Both the position numbers and the translations under genes were made by a program. A stretch of DNA of 64,000 nt from Carboxylicivirga mesophila. Its GTDB lineage: Bacteria; Bacteroidota; Bacteroidia; Bacteroidales; Marinilabiliaceae. This document shows positions 28,420-36,781 of this stretch, in pieces; position 1 is the stretch's first letter; the number at the start of each line of letters is the position of its first letter. The notes beneath the pieces are model-generated. The model saw nothing but the letters and a program-made list of their open reading frames with translations. It was not told the DNA's origin and searched no databases. The stretch covers positions 62,001 through 126,000 of the forward strand of contig NZ_JAGUCN010000012.1 of NCBI RefSeq assembly GCF_018271975.1, in the 5' to 3' direction.

Positions 28420-29072
28420 TTAGGTTCCGGGTATTCAGGTTTGCTGTTCATCTTATAAAAGATCTGGGATTCGGTAATATCCATCTCAATCACCTTCATA
28501 TGAATAAGATTTATCAGAATCTTCTCTGCTTTGCGTGGGCTGATATTGGCCATGCCGCAAAATTTTGAGAAGGTGATATAGCCATGTATACCAAGATAAG
28601 TTAATAGTTTACTTTCGGCATATTTAATTTTGAGTAAGGCGCCTCCTGGCTCTTTTTCACGTTTCCACACCTCAGTTAAGATACGATTAGCTACCAGATT
28701 TTGGTCTTTCACTCTGACATAATAGATAGGTTTACCATCTTTATCTGGCGCTGAATGAGGTTTTTTGCTACTCTTTTCAATAATGATCTCCAGAACTGTT
28801 TTTCCTTCTATTTCCCACTTTCGCGTTTCGAAATTAACAGATGGGCGGCAGTGGCGTTTGGCAGCCGATTCAATCATGTAGTATTCCTCATCTGATTCAA
28901 CGCCTGCTATTTTACCATTGTCTTTGACGCCAATTAGTAAACGGCCACCATCTGTATTGGCAAAAGCAGCTATTGAGCGGGCAATCTTTTTTGTATCGGT
29001 TATGGCAAACTTAAAATCCTGGGTCTGGTGCTCACCCTCCTGGATCATTTGCTGAAGTTCTTTCTGATTCAC
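28395..29072 (-). CDS. AlbA_2 domain (Schlafen-like) putative DNA/ATP-binding protein
   Basis: About 225 residues with an N-terminal AlbA_2 domain (EGEHQTQDFKF, IARSIAAFANTDGGRLLIGVKDNG, YYVRVKDQN) and a C-terminal winged-helix-like part (YAESKLLTYLGIHGYITFSKFCG to MKVIEMDI). The frame extends to an ATG at 29126. The GTG at 29072 (NQKELQQMIQEGEH) is preferred because family members usually begin about 8-10 residues before the EGEHQ block. Proteins of this kind are common in Bacteroidota and are often called helix-turn-helix or ATP-binding proteins; their function is unknown. Nothing around it suggests defence. Its end overlaps the serine hydrolase gene on the other strand. Confidence 0.75.
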   Translation of the reverse strand: MNQKELQQMIQEGEHQTQDFKFAITDTKKIARSIAAFANTDGGRLLIGVKDNGKIAGVESDEEYYMIESAAKRHCRPSVNFETRKWEIEGKTVLEIIIEKSSKKPHSAPDKDGKPIYYVRVKDQNLVANRILTEVWKREKEPGGALLKIKYAESKLLTYLGIHGYITFSKFCGMANISPRKAEKILINLIHMKVIEMDITESQIFYKMNSKPEYPEPNQGLPEDW

Positions 29073-29335
29073 TTGACTAGTATTTTGCACAAAGATCGAA
29101 AAATTGGCCTGATTATTAAAACTCAATGAAGAAATGTTGGATTTGGACTATTAAAGTATTGTAAATACATAAATAGGTAATAATATGTTGATAGATAGCT
29201 ATTAAGAATCAGTATTAATAGCGATTAATTTCTATAATTATGAGAAAAATCATGGAATTAAGTGTTAAAAAAACTTAACTTTTAAAGAAATAATTCTTTA
29301 TACCAAGTTTATTTTAATCCCTTAAATCAACAGTT

Positions 29336-29815
29336 ATGACTGAAGTTAAACAATTGGTAAAAGGATTGGCTGACCAACATGGCCGGACAATGGAAAGCCT
29401 TTTACCCATTCTTCAAGGAATTGTACACCAAGAGCAGCACATTTCTGAAGATGCCATGGTAGAAGTTGCCCGCGAATTAAATATCTCGGCAGCCCAGGTT
29501 TATGGCACGGCAACTTTCTACTCCTTCCTCCACACCAAGCCTTTGGGAAAGTATGTTATTCGCGTTTGTAAAACAATTACCTGCATGATGCATGGTAAAA
29601 ATCAAATTATTAAAGAGTTGGAAACAGTTCTAAAGATTAACCTGGGCGAAACAACGCATGATGGTAAATTTACACTGTTGGAAACCAATTGTTTAGGTCA
29701 GTGTCATAAGGGGCCGGCAATGCTCATCAATGATGAGCCTTATACCGAGCTTACGCCTGAAAAAGTGCGCGAAGTAATTATGAGCTATAAAAAGAAGGAA
29801 ATTAGTGCTAATTAA
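29336..29815 (+). CDS. hydC: NADH-dependent [FeFe] hydrogenase subunit HydC1 (NuoE-like [2Fe-2S])
   Basis: A 159-residue thioredoxin-fold [2Fe-2S] protein of the NuoE/24 kDa family. An N-terminal helical part (VYGTATFYSFLH near residues 57-68) is followed by cluster ligands in CKTITC (near 83-88) and CLGQC (near 122-126). In trimeric hydrogenases HydC passes electrons between HydB and HydA. It resembles HydC2 at 44796 but has CLGQC where that one has CVGAC. It is set apart from hydB1 by 360 non-coding bases, unlike the tight hydB1-hydA1 pair, so it may have separate expression. Confidence 0.88.
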   Translation: MTEVKQLVKGLADQHGRTMESLLPILQGIVHQEQHISEDAMVEVARELNISAAQVYGTATFYSFLHTKPLGKYVIRVCKTITCMMHGKNQIIKELETVLKINLGETTHDGKFTLLETNCLGQCHKGPAMLINDEPYTELTPEKVREVIMSYKKKEISAN

Positions 29816-30175
29816 TATCAAAGCAACAATTCACCTTCTCTATATGACCTAGCTAATAACCTGTAAACACCAATGCCAGGTTCATATTTATTATTGACTG
29901 TGGCATGCGTCTCAACATATTATGTAATAAACATTTGGTTGTACGAAAATAAGGCAAAATAGCTTTAATGTATTCTATCAAGTGTGACATCATAGTTTAA
30001 ACGAACCAATTGAGAGTCGATTAATATTAAAAGACTCTGATTTAGAACCTTTGGTCGTTCAAGTAATTATCAGGCAAGTTAAACGAACGCAAATTGTAAC
30101 ATACTAATTGACATCCATTAGGATGAATCAAATTCAGCGAGAGTTCACCTGCCAACTAAAGATAAACTTAAACAG
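29816..30175. other. 360-base non-coding gap between hydC1 and hydB1
   Basis: No reading frame over 60 codons. It holds a near-repeat AGTTTAAACGAAC (29994-30006) and AGTTAAACGAAC (30077-30088), each followed by an AATTG, and a short inverted repeat AGAGTC/GACTCT around 30013-30037. No full TAnnTTTG promoter was found, though two sequences are one base off. It looks like a regulatory region rather than a decayed gene. Confidence 0.5.
29994..30088. repeat. Pair of near-identical 12-13 base direct repeats upstream of hydB1
   Basis: AGTTTAAACGAAC (29994-30006) and AGTTAAACGAAC (30077-30088), both followed within 2-4 bases by AATTG, 82-83 bases apart. Two spaced copies upstream of a hydrogenase operon are what paired regulator sites would look like; this is inference only. 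Confidence 0.45.
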
Positions 30176-31354
30176 ATGAAAAAGAACTTACAACGACTCG
30201 ACCTCATTTTTAAGAATGAGCACGATACCAAAACAATATTAAAGAAAACACTAGCCCGAAGCAATGATGAAGTGATCAATGATTTAATCAGTTCAGGGTT
30301 GAAAGGGCGTGGAGGAGCAGGTTTCCCAACCGGCTTAAAATGGAAACTGGCAGCTGAAGCAGAAGCCGAGAATAAGTATGTGATTTGTAATGCGGATGAA
30401 GGTGAACCTGGCACTTTTAAAGATCGCGAAATTCTATCAAGTGTACCGCATAAGGTGTTGACAGGTATGGCTGTTTGTGCCCACATTATTGGTGCTAAAC
30501 AAGGATTTATTTACCTCAGAGGTGAATACAGTTTCCTAAAAAGCCAGCTTTTAGAGATTATCGATGATTTTCATGGCATTCTAGATGAGTGTGGTGTTAA
30601 CTTCAGAGTAGAAATATTTATGGGAAGTGGCGCCTACATCTGCGGAGAAGAAAGTGCGTTATTTGAGAGTATGGAAGGAAAGCGAGGTGAACCTCGAAAT
30701 AAACCTCCATTCCCAACCGATTGTGGATATATGAACCGTCCAACCGTTATTAACAATGTAGAAACCCTCGCACATACGTATTCAATAATGAAATACGGGC
30801 CTGAGAAATTTAAAGACTTAGGTGTGCAGGATTCAAGAGGGTCTAAAGTGTTTTCTGTTTCGGGCGATACCCCCATACCAGGCATCTATGAACTGGAGTT
30901 TGGTATGTCGCTGCAAAAGTTTGTGGACGATTTTGGTGATGGTGACTCCAAAGCTGTTCAGGTAGGTGGGGCTTCAGGGTTTTGTGTGCCACGCAAACGA
31001 TTTGAAAAAACGATAATTGGCTATCAGGGCAAATTACGAGGAACATCATTGCCGACGGGTGGTTCTATGATGATATTTAATTCATCACGTTCCATGTATA
31101 ACGTGTTGCACAATTATCTTGATTTCTTTGTTGAGGAATCTTGTGGTCAGTGCACGCCATGCAGGGTTGGAACCCAGCAATTGCTTTTAGGTATTCAGGC
31201 AGTTAAAAAAGGCGAGCAACCATCTGTTTATTTGGATAAGTTATTGGATTTAGCCGAAGCGATGCGCGTTACCGCCAAATGTGGATTAGGGCAATCAGTC
31301 GCTAATTCATTCTCATCCATTGTGGAAAATTTCCGAGAAGAAATGATTTACTAA
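30176..31354 (+). CDS. hydB: Short NADH-binding hydrogenase subunit HydB1 (NuoF-like)
   Basis: A 392-residue flavoprotein of the NuoF/51 kDa family that oxidises or makes NADH. The NADH/FMN motifs GRGGAGFPTGLKW (residues 42-54), CNADEGEPGTFKDRE and GAYICGEESALFESMEG are intact, as are the [4Fe-4S] ligands SCGQCTPCRVG with a later Cys in KCGLGQ. Compared with HydB2 (597 residues) it lacks the N-terminal thioredoxin-like [2Fe-2S] domain and the C-terminal two-[4Fe-4S] domain. A free 86-residue protein encoded at 33231 resembles the missing N-terminal domain. hydA1 starts 17 bases downstream. Confidence 0.88.
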   Translation: MKKNLQRLDLIFKNEHDTKTILKKTLARSNDEVINDLISSGLKGRGGAGFPTGLKWKLAAEAEAENKYVICNADEGEPGTFKDREILSSVPHKVLTGMAVCAHIIGAKQGFIYLRGEYSFLKSQLLEIIDDFHGILDECGVNFRVEIFMGSGAYICGEESALFESMEGKRGEPRNKPPFPTDCGYMNRPTVINNVETLAHTYSIMKYGPEKFKDLGVQDSRGSKVFSVSGDTPIPGIYELEFGMSLQKFVDDFGDGDSKAVQVGGASGFCVPRKRFEKTIIGYQGKLRGTSLPTGGSMMIFNSSRSMYNVLHNYLDFFVEESCGQCTPCRVGTQQLLLGIQAVKKGEQPSVYLDKLLDLAEAMRVTAKCGLGQSVANSFSSIVENFREEMIY

Positions 31355-31371
31355 CCTTTCATCCAATTGTT

Positions 31372-33162
31372 ATGTCTGATAAGATTAATCTAAAAATAGA
31401 TAATATAGCTGTTAGTATTAATGGAGGTTCCACAATACTTGAGGCAGCCCGGAAAATTAATATTCGTATTCCAACATTGTGCTATCATGAGGATTTGTGT
31501 GTCGCTGGTAATTGTCGTGTGTGTGTGGTTGAACAAGCAGGTAGTGACAGGTTGTTGCCTGCCTGTGCGATGCCAGTGTCCGAAGGCATGGAGATACATA
31601 CCAACAGCATGAAAGTGCGCAACGCCCGCAAGCAGATTGTGGAATTGCTGGTGAGTGAACACCGGGCTGATTGTACCAGGTGCTATAAAAATGGAAAATG
31701 CGAATTGCAGGAACTGGCATCGGAATATATTGTTGGTGAGAATGGGTTTATTGACCTTGTTGCTCATAAAGGCTATACAATCGATAACTTTTCCCCATCT
31801 ATCATTAAAGATGACAGTAAATGTATACGGTGCCAACGGTGTGTGCGCACCTGTGACCAGCTACAGAGCATAAGTGCCTTGACAGTGGCACACAAAGGAG
31901 AGCATATGAAAATATCCTCTTTCTTCGAGAAACCGATGTTTGAGGTAGTTTGTACAAATTGTGGGCAGTGTGTTAACCGATGTCCAACCGGTGCGTTAAC
32001 CGAAAAAACATATCTCGATGAAGTATGGTCTTCACTTAATTCTGAAAGAAAGCATGTGGTTGTTCAAACTGCTCCTGCTGTGAGAATTGCTTTGGGAGAA
32101 GCCCTGGGGATGCCTGCCGGTGAAATTGTTACGGGTAAAATGGTATCTGCTCTACGTCGATTGGGCTTCAGTTCGGTTTTGGATACCGATTTTACGGCTG
32201 ACCTTACCATTATAGAAGAGGGAAATGAGCTGTTGCATCGCCTGAAGAAAGTAGTAAAAGATAAGGATGATAGCGTTAAATTACCTATGACCACATCATG
32301 TTCGCCCGGTTGGGTGAAGTTTATCGAACATGCTTTTCCAGAATATTTGCCTAATGTATCAACAGCTAAATCGCCGCAACAAATGTTTGGTGCATTGGCA
32401 AAAACCTTCTATGCTAATAAAATTGGTGTTGAACCCGAAAATATGGTGAGTGTGTCAATAATGCCATGCACCGCCAAAAAATATGAGGCTGATCGACCTG
32501 AAATGCGCAGCAGCGGATATAAGGATGTTGACTATGTGTTAACGACGAGAGAGCTGGCATTGATGATTAAGCAAGCTGGTATTGACTTTGCTTCTTTGCC
32601 CGACGATGAGTTTGACAGTATAATGGGTGAGTCGAGTGGTGCTGCTGTTATTTTTGGAGCAACAGGTGGAGTGATGGAAGCTGCTTTGCGAACAGCATAC
32701 GAGGTAGTGACTGGTCGAGAGGTGCCGTTTGAAAACCTGGAAATAACACCTGTTCGTGGCATGGAAAGCATCAGAGAAGCCAATATTAAAATTGAGAATG
32801 TGTTGCCCGAGTGGGATTTTCTGGAAGGAGTCGAGCTTAAAACATGCGTGGCTCATGGTTTATCAAATGCTAAAAAGATAATGGAAGCCGTGCGAGACGG
32901 TAAAGCTGAGTACCATTTCATAGAGATAATGGCTTGTCCGGGTGGTTGCCTAGGAGGCGGAGGTCAGCCAATACCTACGTCACCAGCCATTCGTAAGAAG
33001 CGGAGTGAGGCCATTTATGCCGAAGACAGACACAAACCAATCAGGAAATCGCATGAAAATCCGGAAGTGATGCATTTGTATGAAGAGTTTCTGAAAGAGC
33101 CTCTTGGGCATGTGTCGCATAAGTTATTGCATACGCATTATACAGAAAGAAATCGATATTAA
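31372..33162 (+). CDS. hydA: [FeFe] hydrogenase catalytic subunit HydA1
   Basis: A 596-residue enzyme with the full relay of group A trimeric hydrogenases: N-terminal [2Fe-2S] domain, His/Cys-ligated [4Fe-4S] (HRADCTRCYKNGKC), two [4Fe-4S] clusters (CIRCQRCVRTC and CTNCGQCVNRC) and the H-cluster domain. H-cluster motifs are TSCSPGW (Cys310, Ser311), MPCTAKKYE (Cys366) and MACPGGCLGGGGQP (Cys522, Cys526). Ser311 stands where HydA2 and most hydrogenases have the Cys that holds the cluster. The small-subunit-like C-terminus (KSHENPEVMHLYEEF) is present. Partner subunits HydB1 and HydC1 lie upstream, and a terminator follows the gene. Confidence 0.92.
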   Translation: MSDKINLKIDNIAVSINGGSTILEAARKINIRIPTLCYHEDLCVAGNCRVCVVEQAGSDRLLPACAMPVSEGMEIHTNSMKVRNARKQIVELLVSEHRADCTRCYKNGKCELQELASEYIVGENGFIDLVAHKGYTIDNFSPSIIKDDSKCIRCQRCVRTCDQLQSISALTVAHKGEHMKISSFFEKPMFEVVCTNCGQCVNRCPTGALTEKTYLDEVWSSLNSERKHVVVQTAPAVRIALGEALGMPAGEIVTGKMVSALRRLGFSSVLDTDFTADLTIIEEGNELLHRLKKVVKDKDDSVKLPMTTSCSPGWVKFIEHAFPEYLPNVSTAKSPQQMFGALAKTFYANKIGVEPENMVSVSIMPCTAKKYEADRPEMRSSGYKDVDYVLTTRELALMIKQAGIDFASLPDDEFDSIMGESSGAAVIFGATGGVMEAALRTAYEVVTGREVPFENLEITPVRGMESIREANIKIENVLPEWDFLEGVELKTCVAHGLSNAKKIMEAVRDGKAEYHFIEIMACPGGCLGGGGQPIPTSPAIRKKRSEAIYAEDRHKPIRKSHENPEVMHLYEEFLKEPLGHVSHKLLHTHYTERNRY

Positions 33163-33168
33163 TTTTCT

Positions 33169-33195
33169 GAAACCGGCTTAGGTCGGTTTCTTTTT
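33169..33195 (+). terminator. Terminator inside the hydrogenase island, after hydA1
   Basis: GAAACCG/CGGTTTC 7-base stem with an 8-base loop and five T. It separates the catalytic genes hydBA1 from the sensor genes that start at 33231. Confidence 0.7.
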
Positions 33196-33230
33196 ACTAT
33201 TTTGAACTTGAAATTCGAGTTTTTAGGAGT

Positions 33231-33491
33231 ATGGATACTAAGCATGAAATAATTATTTGTCTCGGAAGCTCATGTTTCTCAAGAGGAAATAAAGATGTTT
33301 TAGAAGTAGTGAAAGAGTTTCTGAAAGAACATCAGTTATCTGCCGAGGTCTTCTTCCATGGCGATTTGTGTGGGGGTAAGTGTGAAGAAGGTCCGGTATT
33401 AAAAATAGATACGACTTTGTTTTCGCAGGTAACCGTTGATAATGTGTATGAGATTCTAACCAGCTACTTCGATGTAGAAAAGGAAAAGTAA
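33231..33491 (+). CDS. Small thioredoxin-like [2Fe-2S] protein
   Basis: An 86-residue protein with four Cys in the NuoE/Shethna-type pattern: CLGSSC (residues 10-15) and CGGKC (near 47-51). It resembles the first 90 residues of HydB2 (CGGTGC, CFGFC, then a VTPEDATEIV-like helix), so it is either the detached N-terminal domain of a HydB or an electron carrier for the sensory protein encoded 5 bases downstream. It has no signal peptide. The iron-sulphur type is inferred from Cys spacing. Confidence 0.78.
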   Translation: MDTKHEIIICLGSSCFSRGNKDVLEVVKEFLKEHQLSAEVFFHGDLCGGKCEEGPVLKIDTTLFSQVTVDNVYEILTSYFDVEKEK

Positions 33492-33495
33492 ACGT

Positions 33496-35355
33496 ATGGG
33501 GCAATTGATTGTAACTGATAAGGATAAATGTAATCTTAGTTATACTTGTGTTAGAGTATGTCCGGCCAAGGCCATTAAAATAGCTGACAAATATGCACAG
33601 ATACTGCCTGACAGGTGTATTGGCTGCGGCCAGTGTGTTACCATGTGTGCTCAGCAGGCTATTCAGTACCGTAGCGATGTAGAGATTGTTAAGAGTTTAA
33701 TTGGTCAAAATGATAAGGTTGCTGCTATTTGTGATCCGGCTATATCTGGCGAATTTACAGATGTGGCAGATTATCGAAAGTTTGTAGCAATGATACGGGA
33801 AATTGGCTTTGACATTGTTACGGAAATGTCTTTTGCGGTTGACTTGGTGGCATACAAGTACAAGGACCTGGTGGACAGTTTTCAGGGTAAGCACTATATT
33901 ACCACCAAATGTCCGCCTGTTGTCAGCTATATAGAGAAACAAGAGCCGGAGCTGGTCGAAAACCTGGCACCAATTGTGCCGCCATACATTGCCATGGCAA
34001 AAATTATTCACAAGCGCTATGGTGATGATGTTAAAATCGTTTACCTCACAGCATGTACTGCAGCTAAAGATGAAAAGAAGCAATTTTATCATACCGATGG
34101 GCATATTGATGGTGTACTTACGTTTGTTGAATTGCGGCAGCTGTTTGCTCAGAAGGGCATCACTGAAAAAACTGTTGAATTTAGTGAGTTTGATCCGCCA
34201 TTGGGCCGCAAAGGTGGACTATTTCCGATATCCCATGGATTGTTTCAAGCGGTAGATATCAATCAAGGTTTGCTCGAGGGAGATATCATTATCACCGAAG
34301 GTCGAACTAACTTTTTGCAATCAATTAAAGAATTTAAGCAGGAAAACCAGCTTAATCAGCACCTCGATCTGTTCTATTGCAAGGGTTGCATACAAGGACC
34401 CGGTACATCGCAGGGAGGTAAGAAATTTACCCGGCGTTCGCAGGTGATTAAGTATGTTAATAAGCGCATGAAAGCCATTGATGCCTATCAGTGGCGCCTG
34501 GATATTGAAGAGTTTAAAACCCTTGATTTAAACAGAAACTTTAAATCTAAAGATATTCGACTGCCAATTCCATCTAAGGAACAGATAGATGCAGTTCTGG
34601 CCGATATGGGTAAATCGAAGCAAGAAGATCAGCTGGGTTGTGGTGCTTGTGGTTATCCATCATGCAGAGAATTTGCAGTGGCCCACTTACAGGGCTTAAC
34701 CGACTATGAACAGTGCTACACTTTCTCCATCAAAAAGCTGCGATCATATGTCAATAAGGTGAATGCATCCAATGAAAAATACAGGAAGACGCAGGAAGCT
34801 TTAGTGATAAGTGAGGAAAAGGCCAGAGTAGAAGAAAAACTGGCTCGTGAAGCTGCTGAAACAACTACGGCCATGTTAAATAAGTTAAGGGCGGGGGTAG
34901 TTATAGTTGATGAAGGACTTAATGTGATTGAAGCCAATCAGCGCTTTGTGGAGATGATTGGAGATGATGCACGTGAAATAGCAGAAGTGGTGCCTGGTTT
35001 GAAAGGGGCTGAATTGAAAAGTCTGGTTGATTTTCATAAGGTGTTTGCATCGGTTTTGCAGTCGGGGCAAGATGTATTGGAGCGTGATGTTGAATTCGCC
35101 AATTCAATCATTAACGTATCTGTTTTTACCATTAAGCGGCATGAAATAGTTGGAGGAATAATACGAGACTTGATAACCCCAGAGGTTCGAAAGGAAGAAG
35201 TAATAAAGCGGGCCCGTGACGTGATTAAGGAGAATCTGGAAACGGTTCAGCAAATTGCTTTCTTACTGGGCGAGAGTGCCTCCAAAACAGAGAAGACCCT
35301 CAATAGCATAATCGAAGCGCAACAGTTAGGCGAAAAGCATGGATCCGGTAAATAA
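33496..35355 (+). CDS. Sensory [FeFe] hydrogenase-like protein with PAS domain (HydS type)
   Basis: A 619-residue cytosolic protein. Order: two [4Fe-4S] ferredoxin motifs (residues 12-51), a reduced H-cluster domain (about 70-310), a CGACGYPSC four-Cys Fe-S domain (382-407), a coiled coil (about 417-460) and a PAS domain (about 455-550). H-cluster motifs are altered: TTKCPPVV (Lys138 replaces the proton-relay Cys; Cys139 kept), TACTAAK (Cys187) and FYCKGCIQGPG (Cys295, Cys298; CxxC instead of CxxxC). Known relatives are proposed H2 or redox sensors. It overlaps the SpoIIE phosphatase gene by 17 bases, so the two are translationally coupled and probably act together. Confidence 0.85.
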   Translation: MGQLIVTDKDKCNLSYTCVRVCPAKAIKIADKYAQILPDRCIGCGQCVTMCAQQAIQYRSDVEIVKSLIGQNDKVAAICDPAISGEFTDVADYRKFVAMIREIGFDIVTEMSFAVDLVAYKYKDLVDSFQGKHYITTKCPPVVSYIEKQEPELVENLAPIVPPYIAMAKIIHKRYGDDVKIVYLTACTAAKDEKKQFYHTDGHIDGVLTFVELRQLFAQKGITEKTVEFSEFDPPLGRKGGLFPISHGLFQAVDINQGLLEGDIIITEGRTNFLQSIKEFKQENQLNQHLDLFYCKGCIQGPGTSQGGKKFTRRSQVIKYVNKRMKAIDAYQWRLDIEEFKTLDLNRNFKSKDIRLPIPSKEQIDAVLADMGKSKQEDQLGCGACGYPSCREFAVAHLQGLTDYEQCYTFSIKKLRSYVNKVNASNEKYRKTQEALVISEEKARVEEKLAREAAETTTAMLNKLRAGVVIVDEGLNVIEANQRFVEMIGDDAREIAEVVPGLKGAELKSLVDFHKVFASVLQSGQDVLERDVEFANSIINVSVFTIKRHEIVGGIIRDLITPEVRKEEVIKRARDVIKENLETVQQIAFLLGESASKTEKTLNSIIEAQQLGEKHGSGK

Positions 35356-36529
35356 ATACTTTATTGACGTTGAGTGTCGCCAAAACAATCATGTTGGTGA
35401 GATAATCTGTGGCGATGTCTTTCTTTCCAGGCGGATAAAGGAGGAGGGGCGGATAATTGCTGTGCTTTCCGATGGTATGGGAAGTGGTGTTAAGGCTAAT
35501 GTTCTTGCAACATTAACGGCTTCAATGGCTATGAACTTCACGATAGAACACAGGGAAGTGGCTCGTTCAGCCGAAATAATTATGAATACCTTACCGGTAT
35601 GTAGTGTGCGAAAGGTTAGTTACAGCACTTTTACTATTATTGATATTGAGGATGACGGAACCACTACTATTGTGGAATACGATAATCCGTTGTGTATGAT
35701 AATGAGGGGAATGGATGAATATGATCCTGGCTGGGAAGATTTAATTCTTGATGGAGAACAAAATAAGGGTAAGAAACTCCGCATCTGCAAGTTTAAGGCC
35801 CAATTAGAGGATAGAGTTTTCTTCTGGTCAGATGGTATTGTACAGTCTGGCATGGGTACAAGAGCTTTCCCCTTTGGTTGGGGTAGAGAAGAGTTAGGCG
35901 AGTATGTGCAAAAGATTGTGAAGTACACCCCATTTGCATCCTCGGGTAAGCTGGCGCAAAAAGTCATTAATATGGCCCAGTTACATGATGGTGATAAGCC
36001 CAAAGATGACTCCTCATGTGGCGTTATATACTATCGGGAGCCACGCAAGTTACTGTTAATTACTGGCCCGCCTTTTGAAGATAGTAATGATTTTGCTTTC
36101 TCTTTAAAAGTCAAGCAGTTTAAGGGGCGTAAAATTATTGCTGGCGGAACAACCGCTGAAATTGTCGCTCGTGAGCTGGCGCTAAAATTTGATGCAGGTT
36201 TTGAGTCTGAAGACAACGAATTGCCGCCCGTTTCCTACATGGAAAGTATCAACCTGGTAACTGAAGGTATTCTGACACTGGGTAAATTGGCTCGTTTATT
36301 GGAAACCTATACGGTTAATACACGACTTTCCAAGGGACCTGCTGACCAAATCATAAAGATGCTATTTGAAAGTGACCGCATTCACATCCTTAACGGTACC
36401 AGAATAAATGTAGCACATCAGGATCCTAATCTGCCTGTGGAGCTGGAAATCAGGCGCACAGTTGTAAAACGCATCATGCGTCTTTTGGAAGTCAGATTCC
36501 TGAAAGATGTAACAATCGAATATATGTAA
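35339..36529 (+). CDS. SpoIIE/PP2C-type protein serine phosphatase
   Basis: A 396-residue protein with an N-terminal SpoIIE phosphatase domain (about 1-235). Metal-binding aspartates are in GDVFLS, LSDGMGSGVKA, WSDGIVQSG and KPKDDSS. A C-terminal part of about 160 residues has no domain I recognise. Its start lies inside the end of the PAS-sensor gene, so the sensor probably controls this phosphatase. SpoIIE-type enzymes dephosphorylate STAS anti-anti-sigma proteins, and pairing of such phosphatases with sensory hydrogenases has been noted in the hydrogenase literature. No STAS protein is encoded nearby, so the substrate is unknown; the DRTGG proteins or an unlinked target are possible. Confidence 0.85.
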   Translation: MDPVNKYFIDVECRQNNHVGEIICGDVFLSRRIKEEGRIIAVLSDGMGSGVKANVLATLTASMAMNFTIEHREVARSAEIIMNTLPVCSVRKVSYSTFTIIDIEDDGTTTIVEYDNPLCMIMRGMDEYDPGWEDLILDGEQNKGKKLRICKFKAQLEDRVFFWSDGIVQSGMGTRAFPFGWGREELGEYVQKIVKYTPFASSGKLAQKVINMAQLHDGDKPKDDSSCGVIYYREPRKLLLITGPPFEDSNDFAFSLKVKQFKGRKIIAGGTTAEIVARELALKFDAGFESEDNELPPVSYMESINLVTEGILTLGKLARLLETYTVNTRLSKGPADQIIKMLFESDRIHILNGTRINVAHQDPNLPVELEIRRTVVKRIMRLLEVRFLKDVTIEYM

Positions 36530-36781
36530 GTAAACATGATGTAAATCATGAATCTTCAAAAGCTTCTAGATTGATATTCAGCTTTTAGTGGCGCTTTTAA
36601 TTTGTAAGTTATTCCTATGTCTGCCAAGTGATTTGTTGGGAATTAATTTAGACTTGTTCTGTATTATTGAAAACAGACTTCTGGCCTTTTTTTTCTCGGT
36701 ATATTAGTATTAGTTTGCTGTAGTAATCAGGAAATATTTCTTTAATAATTAGCAACATTAACCTAGCTAAGAATAACAAAT

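Noticed and set aside
28395-29072. Schlafen-type defence gene
   Set aside because: AlbA_2 proteins are common housekeeping-like genes in this phylum, and no defence genes are nearby.
29258-29279. Possible Rex-type redox operator upstream of hydC1
   Set aside because: TTAAGT-N9-ACTTAA and GTTAA/TTAAC repeats are present, but the spacing does not fit the Rex consensus and such AT-rich palindromes arise easily by chance.
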